Part shown: positions 55,481 to 64,000 of the stretch, in pieces
Position numbering within the stretch: position 1 is the first letter of the stretch
Layout of the letters: every line of letters starts with the position of its first letter
Assembly (NCBI GenBank): GCA_946902875.1
Contig: OX336340.1
Span: 9,011,739 to 9,075,738, forward strand
Length of the DNA: 64,000 nucleotides
Direction: 5' to 3'
Source of the DNA: Nematopogon swammerdamellus
Lineage: Eukaryota; Arthropoda; Insecta; Lepidoptera; Adelidae
Notes under the pieces: model-generated
The model's database searches: none
Seen by the model: the letters and a program-made list of their open reading frames with translations, nothing else
Told to the model about the DNA's origin: nothing
Program-made: the position numbers and the translations under genes

Positions 55481-56009
55481 TAATACAACGACAAACATGT
55501 TTTAGTTAATTTATATGTGACATAATTTAAAGTATTGAGTTACTGTACATAGTACTGTGTTCTTTAAAGTAATTTAAAGTAAAGGTGTACTACGTTAATT
55601 ATTTCTTCTATGTTGGCGTCTTTGGGACTACATGCAATCCTCATTGCGTCTTCCGGCTGCAAAGGCTATTGCAATATTGTTTTTTAAGATGTTCATTTTT
55701 GAAAATGAAACTTCTCAGAGGTACGTCGAAAGAAACTTTGTTAAAATAGTGTGGAGTCTTTAAAACATTTAAGGGTGCTAGGCTTCCTCAAAAATTTTAT
55801 GTCCTCCTGCTTTTCACCATGTTCGATGAAGTGAGCTTTAGGTTGTGTGCCGTGTTTTAGTTCGATGATTTCGTTCATCAATTTGAATAATTTCATGTCA
55901 TCATTTTCAAAATGTTACGGGCTTTCTTTGTAGAAATAGAGCAATTATTAATACTTTTCACATCGTTAATTCTTTTTTTAATTTATGTCAAATATTCCTT
56001 CAAATATGA
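55481..56009. other. Inner region of the composite element, origin unclear
   Basis: On the minus strand, fragments such as KLFKLMNEIIELKHGTQPKA and HFIEHGEKQEDIKFLRKPST look protein-like but contain a nearby stop. This may be the last trace of a transposase or another captured element. I cannot identify it. Confidence 0.35.
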
Positions 56010-56834
56010 CACCATATCTTGATAGATATTAGAATGTCGTATCGCAGGGCAGCAACAGTTGGAAAATTTGCCGAAACTCTTCTCCCGACAGTCCCGCCAC
56101 CCGCTCACTTGCTCTGCATATTTCCGCATCAGTTTTTGTCGTCAAGTGCGCACACACACTCACAGCGCAGATAATATTTTCATACTAAGTAAAAGCTAAA
56201 ATATATACCTATTATTACCTGCGCTGTTTGTGACAATGCGTGCAAATACCGCCCGCGGACCGCATGCGGCCCGCGGGCCGCGGTTTGACTACCACTGGTA
56301 TAGCTGGATTAATAAAGTATTCACAGTTTTATGATAAATATATCTTTAAACGGTCCTATGATTACACATGAACGATTTTAGAACTTAGTAACAAGGCGGC
56401 TATCCGATATTCAACTTGGCCGACTAGGAAATGCTCCAAGGTGAGGGCAGGCAACCAAGGTTTTTTATGAATTAGGTTATTAGAACTATCGAATGGTGTG
56501 ACTGTCATCTTGGTACTCGATGACGTAAATTTGACCATTTTTCACCACTCTTAAATTTGCCCGACTCCAAAAACTGCCAAGGTAGGACGAGGCAACCTAG
56601 TATTTTTGTGCTCTTCTTGATGACCTTTATCGAATGTGCCAGGTCTCCAGTTGGTACTCGATGACGTAAATTGCACCAAAAAAATGACATGTTTAATTAC
56701 CTTCTACACAAAACGTGCCAGGATTTGCTCAGGCAACCCTGTATATTTTAGATGCCTATCCTAATCTAGACCACCACAAACTAGTCCCATCTTGGTACTC
56801 GATGACGTTGGTTTTTTACGGTGCGCTCTCGTAC
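56010..56834. repeat. Right inverted arm
   Basis: Reverse complement of 50475-51290 with a few percent divergence, including all three acgtcatcgagtaccaa units and the hAT-like terminus (ccgcggtttgactaccactg, ending ~56297). Confidence 0.88.
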
Positions 56835-56836
56835 TA

Positions 56837-57328
56837 TTTTGACTAAGTGTGTAATAAATAATGCTTAATGGATTTATAAACAGATTCCGCTAAAGAAAGA
56901 ACATTATGTACTCGTTCGTAGTAGTCCCGACGTTCAAATATCGAGGTTGCTATTTTTTTTAAAGTGACATACATTCGTGTTCATTTATGCCATAATATAT
57001 GTCTCAACTTGACTCCTTGACGGTTAGTTGTAGAAAATGGTTTTTTTTCAAGCAAACTACCCATACTGAAAGAGAGTTATGTGACACATAACATTGGCAC
57101 AAATGCAACTCGGTTTTCTGTATGCTATTCGTTCGTCTCACATGCTAATGAATATTTAGAAGCGACATCATTTTAGAATTGTTATTAATTTTACGTGCAA
57201 TTTTAGGACGTAATAATATTATACACACCTAAGCAGGTATGCATTCTTCTTTAAATTACATTAGAGTTCAATTTTTATTTGTACATTCTCCAAAGATTAA
57301 AATTGAGTACTTACTTACCTATACAAAG
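56837..57328. other. No gene seen
   Basis: AT-rich single-copy-looking sequence. Confidence 0.5.
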
Positions 57329-57709
57329 TCAGCCTCGGTAGCTCAGTGGTGCGGTCGGTCGACTGGTTGTTAAGCAACTCTGAGCGCGGTCAGTACTTGG
57401 ATGGGTGACCGCTCGGCCGTTGGAGGCTGACCAAGGTTCGGATTCCACGTAAAACTGTAGGTCCCTTCATTTCTTACCTTACTAGGTAAGGGTAGGGTTT
57501 ATCCCGCCCGGGTTGATACCACCACACTGAACTAATCGTCGGTCGAAACGGCTATGTGAAATATTTTCCGTTCAGTTCAGTGTAGCCGACATGAAATGAA
57601 GGGAAGCACTGACATGGCACCTAGTTCACCCGCTGTTATGGGCTGACATTACCGGTGTTGTAGGTGAAGTAGCCAACAGTGTCAGTTTCCATAAAAAAAA
57701 ATACAATCT
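57329..57709 (+). mobile_element. SINE-A, full length
   Basis: cagcctcggtagctcagtgg, gagcgcggtcagtacttgga, ggttcggattccacg, body, gggctgacattaccggtgtt and ttccataaaaaaaaa. The flanks atacaaagt (before) and atacaatct (after) may be a decayed target duplication. Confidence 0.93.
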
Positions 57710-58477
57710 AAACCCAAAAAAAGTCATACATAGCATAAATTCGACTATTTATATGTTTTGGGTCAACTCTGTATACATTTATGTACAGAGTTGACTGGAA
57801 GAAATGTCTGTAAGGGATATGACCGCCTTTAAACCTCGTGTAAACTGTTCCGTTGTTTTCAGTAAAATGCTTTTGGAGCATTACAATTTCATTATTATTC
57901 TATCTAACCTATTGTACTCGTCGTGTAGTCGACGCGTGACAGCTGGTTGACGGTAACATGTCTGTACGTACGTTGACATACATGTTGACAGTTAAACACA
58001 ATTTGACTTAGTCACGATTAGCCCCGGGCAAAGTCGGCGCAATGCGGCAGTTCCTGCTAATATTCTAGATCCATATTTGATAAATTATAATATTATAGAT
58101 TCATTCATTGCGCTCGAATTGTTCAATTTTCTTATGCGGAAGAGGCTGTACATGAGTTTAATACATGGTGTTTCGACTTATGGCGTCGGTATGACGACGG
58201 AAAAAATAAAAATTTACCCACTACGTTAATGGAAGAAATAATTTACAAATTCTTCTGAATAAAGCAAACTGCTTGAGTATTATTTTGTCTGTCTAGGCTT
58301 ACATATTCGTTCACAAATAACCAGCAGGATTTCTCGTACCAATTTTCAGATCCAATGAGTAATTTAATGAAACTTCTATACTGCAAGCACCACCTGCTAC
58401 ATTCGTGACGTCGTCAAACCAAAGACCAAGTGTTTCTCAACGATTGTAATTTGGAAATTGTCGATTGTAATAGTGTT
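57710..58477. other. No gene seen
   Basis: AT-rich; no repeat or gene recognised. Confidence 0.5.
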
Positions 58478-58607
58478 TTCCAAGCAGTTCATTCTAGCCG
58501 GAACGACCAAAGGGAAGCACTGATATGGCACCTAGTTCACCAAGGTTTTAAGGGCTGACATCACAGATGTTGTAAGTGATGTAGCCAACCGTGTCAGTTT
58601 CCATTAA
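58478..58607 (+). mobile_element. SINE-A, 3' part
   Basis: cagttcattctagccggaac, gaccaaagggaagcactgat, gggctgacatcacagatgtt and ttccattaaaaat. Confidence 0.85.
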
Positions 58608-59074
58608 AAATACCTCTGTGATAGACGGACCGTGATTCTTCTTGTAAGGTACGGACGGAACCCTAAAAATGGAAATTTTATGCATAATTTTTAACTAACC
58701 CAGATTCCATCGATTGTCCTCTCGTTAGTCTGACGCATACCTACTGCTACATTATCATACATACTGCACGATAATGCATTAATAAATAGAGTAACAACGA
58801 ATTGTTTGCCTAACTAGATGCAAGGAAAGCAAGGTTCACCAGTAGGTTCACCAGTAGTGCCGATTGAGATACAGCCGGCTTCAAAAATAATTATATGTAT
58901 AAAAACATTTTTAGCGCTCTGTTGTAACGCCTATTTCCCAATAGGGTAGCAGAGACAACGGATCTCCACTCCACATGCTCTCGCGTCTCTTCTAGAAATC
59001 TACTTAGTCAGAGAAACTGTTATTTTTTTAGATTAATTTTATTTTTATGCATATATTTTTTTTTTGTTGAAAGC
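58608..59074. other. No gene seen; repeat scrap
   Basis: gtacggacggaaccctaaaa (58648) is a scrap of the 38912-type repeat. The remainder is unremarkable. Confidence 0.45.
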
Positions 59075-59192
59075 GCGACTCGTGCCTCCTCTGCGAGTTA
59101 CCCATAAGGTGTCTAACGACGCCCATGGACATTCGGTCGTATGCCGGGATTGCGAATGTCATGCCGACCTGATAGGTGCCTATTCCTGTAGG
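59075..59192 (-). mobile_element. LINE 3' end fragment
   Basis: ggtgtctaacgacgcccatg, gacattcggtcgtatgccgg and gaatgtcatgccgacctga: the inverse of the 3' UTR seen at 30900-31000. Confidence 0.75.
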
Positions 59193-60956
59193 TATCTAAA
59201 TATTTTGACACTAGACATTGCTGCAATGTATCATGCAAGGTAACACACGTTGTGCACGAACTTTGCCGCGCACGCCACGAACATTACAACTCATGCGCCG
59301 AGCGACCCATCAATTATCGCTTTTTCGGAAGAACACGAAGGGTCGCGCGCGCTGTGTGTGTGCACGGGGCCTATAGTAGTTCCGATATGTGCGGTTTATT
59401 GTCCAGAGTCCAGATCAGTCAGACAAGCCGCTGACCGCCTGAGGTTGAAAAAGAAGTAAGGTTGGAACCTTGGTTGAAACAATGTATGTACATAATCGTA
59501 TCTATATCCTTATTCATCGCTAGGGTGTGGTGCCATGAAATACCTACTTAAAATCAATTAAACCCGCGCGAACTAAATGTTAACCAAAAAGTAAGACTAA
59601 TTACTACATAATAAAACTGCTGCCAACTGTAAACTGAGGTTGACTGTATGAAATCTCTCTAAGGGATAACTCCGCCCTTGCACCTTATTTAAATTTTCTA
59701 ATGTACTTGTTACTGTTTAATGTTTACTGGAGCAATAAAGCATTTTCTATCTATGTGTCTAAAAAAAAACTACCTACTTACAGTCTATAAAATAGAAAAT
59801 AAACTAGTACATTTTCATTCACACTGTAATAAGTACTACATATTTAATACTAATAATTTTTACCTTTTTGAGTAAGCCAACACAGTTAATCGATTAGATT
59901 CGTGATGTTATTTCATGTTTCAGGAAAAAGGAGGAGGGGTGTCCCAGCCTTCCGTCCCTTCATGTGCCTCACCTATGTTCATTGTTCGTACCGTTCTTTC
60001 GTTAGGACGACTCAGAAACTGTTAGCTTAATTCCCTCATCAAAACGAGACAGTTAAGACAGGCGTTCTCAAGCGGAAGCAGAAACCAGCCAATAACCATC
60101 CATCACGCCCACCAACGAAGCACTACACTGGACATTGGCCAGCACATACCTCTAGGATTTGTTATGCGGAACTCGCTACCGCCCGGCGCGGCGGCAGGCA
60201 GATCCATAGAAAGCGAGCTCGGGTGAATAAACCAGTATCTCAATTTTGCAAGGATGCCTTACGTATTCAGTTCACGGAGATCGTTGATGCTATCTCGCCA
60301 TTTTCTCTTTTTTTATTTATATAAATGTAGCATGAGCGTGGAGTTGTTCTAATGCTCGTCCGGTGCATGTTGACGCGCGCGATATTGTTGTATCAGCATT
60401 CTTATAGAGCATACAAATTAATATACCTTTTTCCTTTCCTTATAAGCATTTACTCAGATTGGAAATAATCTATCACGCCTAACATTCAACTGAAAAATCA
60501 GCGCAACAGATTACAGAAGTTACTAAGTACAACCAATTGTTCGCCAAATTATGCTGTGTTTTTGTTCTTTTTAAACGGTTTTTTATTAATTATTTTATTG
60601 ACGACGAATAGGAGGTATTCTTCGTCATTTTTTTTTTATTGAATTTATCAAATTTTTTTGCGCTGCTTGTCTTTTCATCCACAACTTATTGCTTTCTATC
60701 AAGATAAGTACTCTAATCCCGTCCTTCTAAATTTTAAGAAGTAAAACTCTGAACGGTCCAAGTGTATTCTTGTTTCTGTTATTATTTTAAAACAAGTTTG
60801 GAAGAGGTTTCAAGTCTTTACGTTTGTATCTAAGGTTCCCAGCGTTTACATACTTTCTTAACAGGTTCTAATAGTAGGAAGCCAATGCGGAACATTATTG
60901 TTGCCTCACATGTAGGTGCAACGCATGCGCGCTGAATAGTGAGTGAAATAATAATT
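59193..60956. other. No gene supported; less AT-rich patches
   Basis: Frames at 59250-59459 are open but without family features. The patch 59920-60290 follows an acceptor-like tttcatgtttcag and is less AT-rich (ccagccttccgtcccttcat, gctaccgcccggcgcggcgg), but stops occur in all frames within ~50 codons. It could be a UTR or an old retroelement end. Confidence 0.4.
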
Positions 60957-61307
60957 TGCACCGCACTGAACCTGGTTGGTCGGAAGTTCGGAACGGTTAT
61001 GAATAAAATAGTTTGTGTTTTCTGTTCAGTTCACTATAGCTGCCACAACCAAAGGAAAACGACCACGGCCTAAAGAAAGCACTGGTATGGCACAGGCGCA
61101 ATGGACGATTATAAATTTGACGACTTGTTTTGTTCGCCTTGTAGCCAACCTTATAGCTGGCATGGCGCCTCGCGAGGAGGAGGTGTGATTGTCGTGAATA
61201 TGATCTTCCATTGGACTTTTGGGCACAGCGAGCCATGCCGGCAGTTTATATAGTATAAAAAAAATGGGCTGATATTTTGAGTGAAGGTAACCAACCATGT
61301 CCGCATA
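60957..61307 (+). mobile_element. SINE-A, split by unrelated sequence
   Basis: The 5' part (caccgcactgaacctggttg, tttgtgttttctgttcagtt, cactggtatggca) ends at ~61095. The tail (tgggctgatattttgagtga, aaccaaccatgtccgca) resumes at ~61265. About 170 bases of unknown sequence lie between. Confidence 0.65.
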
Positions 61308-61434
61308 TGTACTATATTTATTGTTTGCGTAAATATCTTTTTCATTGACTTTTTGGGTATAATTTAGTAATACATTATAAATTTGATTTGAAAATTATAA
61401 AATAAACCTAACGTAATTCTTCGTAAACTTCTAT

Positions 61435-61620
61435 ATAAAAATCACCTCCATTTCTCCAGGCTCCAGTTCCCCCAGTACACTTATAGCGTTACCTCTTTGA
61501 ATTTCCAGGCTTATGCGGCGGCGTATGAAGAAAGCCCTTGCACACAGGTCACCGGACTTATCCACTAGAAATTTACCAATGATTACGGTAAAAGGTACTT
61601 ATAGCTCAAAGAAGTATTCA
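61435..61620 (-). pseudogene. RGNA-type retroelement ORF C-terminus
   Basis: The minus frame reads FTVIIGKFLVDKSGDLCARA, FFIRRRISLEIQRGNAISVL, GELEPGEMEVIFI and a stop. Same domain end as 49640-49850; an upstream stop shows it is a relic. Confidence 0.6.
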
Positions 61621-63504
61621 AACTCTTTGCTGCGCATAGATAGACACACAGATTATATTTATTTATTTTGAAACGAATGTAATTGTGAAATAGAGTGACA
61701 ACGATTTGCTCGTCTCAAACACTTGGACATTCTCTAGGTTGTAATTGAGGACATCGAGTGATGTCAAGCGAACTAAGTCAATATTAATGCACACACATAT
61801 ATATATACTGACGACACAACACCTACAATAAAAATGATAAAATTGAATAGGATTAAAATTTGGCAATACCCACAGTTGAACATAAGTCTTGCAGCAACGT
61901 AAAGGTTTGCCTACATGCATCGGATGAGTTTGGCTGTTTTGTTATGTAACATAAATAATAAAGTTACATTCTAAGAATACCTACACGCAAACTGGTGATT
62001 TGTTTTCTATATTTAAATATTTCCTAATATGCTGCGAACTAAATAAAATACATAACTTTTAATTGTTTTTAAATAAATGTGTAATTTGACTATTAATTCG
62101 GAATTGTTTTCTAAATGTAACTTGCTGAGCCGTATATTCTTATGAATAATTAATTATTTCGCACTTACGTTTATTCTACTTCCCCAGTGATCTAATAATA
62201 ATATAATTTTGAAATTCATAAGGGTGGACACCAGACGTCATAATTTCCAACTTGATGAATAACATTAAAATTATAACTTTATACCTACATTGCTGCGAAT
62301 TTTAATGTTTAATATTTTTTTTCGAAAATGCCGACAAGAAAAGCTCAACAAGTTTAGTATCCAACATAAGTTACACAACAGTGTGCAACATCCGACTTAG
62401 CAAAGAAAGTAAAGTTCTATAACGCTCGCGTTACATAAGGACAGGAACCGCGCCTGCGTCTATTGTGATGATGACTCGATTCAGTTCGCACGACATAATC
62501 GAGTTTAACTCCAAACACATCATTATAGCAGGCGAGAGAAACCGAACATTTACTGAAGGCATGTTTAGACATAGACTATAGATCATTGCTATACGTACGT
62601 ACATCTAAATGTAAAATTATATTTTATATAAAAATGAAGGGATCTACTACCAGTAATGTTTAAAAACAATTGTTCTTTGCTAGAACAATATCGTTTGAAA
62701 AGCACAATTTTCAATGAAAAAAAATATTACCTTATGTTATGTATGAGTATTTATTGAAACAGAGCAAGTTCAGTCACCCATAATATTTATTTTCGTAAAT
62801 ATTTTGAGCAGTTAACATAGAAGGACTGACTTGTTACAATTAGTTACAATAATGCTATCATCACGGTAATCTTTATTGTTACATTAACATTGTATTGTCG
62901 AGTCGGTGACGGAAACGCTATGTATTTTCTGATTATGTTATACAAGCGTAAACACTTGGTGGGATTATAGTGCAAGCTATGAAGTAAAACAATAAATAAT
63001 AAAACCTGGTCAATTACGTGGTGGTACGGTTGCCTCGGAGCGCGAGTCCGCCTCGCACTTGGTCGGTTTTTTACTAAGTCATATGTTCAACGGCATAATA
63101 TCAAGCATCTAAGTGCCTTGTAAGTGCATCTTCTAACATCGATTTAGACACTTTATAATACGCCTAGATGTGCAGTCGGTCGCCGAACTCACATAGAAAT
63201 CATTCACTTAACATTTCAACAATATCGTCGCGTGCAGATAATTTCTTCACATTATCATCAGTTTGTTAACAGATGTAGTTACAACTCAGTACTCACGATA
63301 TTGGCTGTGATATTCAAAACAATAGATTTGGCATCAACATCTAGCAAGTGAACAGCAATTATAAATGGTGTGCATAAAACCGAAGTTCAAACTAAAGGAA
63401 TATCCCTGTGATGTTGATACACGTGTTGTGGACTGGGGTGTTAACGCGCCTCGTCTAAATAAAGTGTGAATTTACTATTTTTAACTAAGTATAAGTAGAG
63501 TTTT
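61621..63504. other. No gene seen; one repeat scrap
   Basis: AT-rich. At 63034-63073 gagcgcgagtccgcctcgca, cttggtcggttttttac is the inverted start of the 38912-type repeat. No coding sequence is supported. Confidence 0.5.
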
Positions 63505-63889
63505 GTCAGCCTCGATAGCTCAGTGGTGCAGACAGTCGACTGTTGCTATAGATTGTTAAGCAACGCTGGGCGCGGTCAGTACTTGGATGGGTGACCGCTC
63601 GACCGTTGGAGGCTGACCGTGGTTCCCATTCCACGTAAAACTGTAGGTCCCTTCCCTTCTTACCTTACAGGTGGTAGGGTTCAACCCGCCCGGGTTGGTA
63701 CCACCGCACTGAACGAAACGTCGGTCGAAACGGCTATGTAAATAGTTTGTGTTTTCCGTCCAGTTCAGTGTAGGCGGCACGACCGAAGGGAAGCACTGAC
63801 ATGGCACCTAGTTCACCCGGTGTTATGGGCTGACATCACGGATGTTGTAGGTGATGTAGCCAACCGTGACAGTTTCCATAAAAAAAAAA
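63505..63889 (+). mobile_element. SINE-A, full length (best body)
   Basis: gtcagcctcgatagctcagt, ttgttaagcaacgctgggcg, cggtcagtacttggatgggt, gaccgctcgaccgttggagg, then the body and tail in consensus form and ttccataaaaaaaaa. An insertion of about 13 bases (tgttgctatagat) lies between the tRNA-like and 5S-like parts. Confidence 0.94.
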
Positions 63890-64000
63890 TTGGGGATGAA
63901 GTATTATTAGTATTAAAATTATATGCAATGTTTGTAAGGCAAAGTCAGTTCTATACTTTAGAGTTCTTTGGGCCGTGATATAATAACGGAGGCTGCAGAC

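Larger units (their letters stand above)
50475..56834. mobile_element. 6.36 kb composite element with ~820 bp terminal inverted repeats
   Basis: The outermost bases are gtacgagagcgcaccgtaaa at the left and their inverse at the right. TA flanks both (50473-50474, 56835-56836). The inverted arms reach to ~51290 and ~56010, and weaker similarity continues inward. The interior carries a decayed LINE, which itself holds a SINE-A and a Harbinger MITE. No transposase of its own is evident. Confidence 0.85.

Noticed and set aside
59920..60290. Spliced gene exon after a pyrimidine-rich acceptor-like site
   Set aside because: All frames stop within about 50 codons, and no matching donor or family pattern was found.
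63556..63807. 83-residue reverse ORF
   Set aside because: It is the complement of a full-length SINE-A.

Overview
The window looks like a stretch of lepidopteran (moth or butterfly) nuclear genome. It is AT-rich and intron-rich, and almost all of it is transposable elements of kinds I associate with Lepidoptera: short Pol III-type SINEs, Helitron-like repeats ending in CTAG, GGTTCCGTA-type interspersed repeats, CR1/Jockey-type LINE 3' ends and Penelope elements. The order-level assignment is inference from these repeats plus one conserved gene.

The only gene I identify with certainty is at the left edge. Three forward exons (628-756, 2212-2346, 3180-3272) encode the C-terminal 118 residues of CDP-diacylglycerol synthase (CdsA). 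The family signature is split exactly across the first intron of the window. The 3' UTR has a poly(A) signal near 3673. Two further short exon candidates are much less certain: a forward first coding exon at 34044-34097 and a reverse one at 39330-39495. Each lies close to one copy of a 290 bp duplicated sequence.

Layout: 1-5.4 kb holds the CdsA 3' end with SINEs in its introns. 5.4-10.6 kb is gene-poor AT-rich DNA with a Harbinger-like MITE. 10.6-16.3 kb holds a long GC-rich hairpin, LINE tails, SINEs and a tandemly duplicated repeat. 16.4-17.9 kb is a young gag-only LTR retrotransposon inserted in a MITE. 18.0-18.8 kb is a Penelope-like fragment with a GIY-YIG domain. 20.2-21.5 kb is a foldback repeat. 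25-27.2 kb holds Helitron-like sequence and GC-rich islands. 28.5-30.3 kb and 47.5-49.0 kb are two related palindromic arrays of a ~67 bp repeat. 33-42 kb holds LINE pieces, tandem repeats, microsatellites and a 5'-truncated LINE. 50.5-56.8 kb is a 6.36 kb palindrome-ended composite with a decayed LINE, a SINE and a Harbinger MITE nested inside. 57-64 kb is mostly SINE copies and empty AT-rich DNA.

Two SINE families dominate. SINE-A (my label) has a head joining a tRNA-like A box, a 5S rRNA-like internal promoter segment and a tRNA-like B box. SINE-B shares the middle part of SINE-A but has a different tail. Apart from CdsA there is no pathway or operon here: the interest is in nested mobile DNA, much of it inverted-repeat structured.
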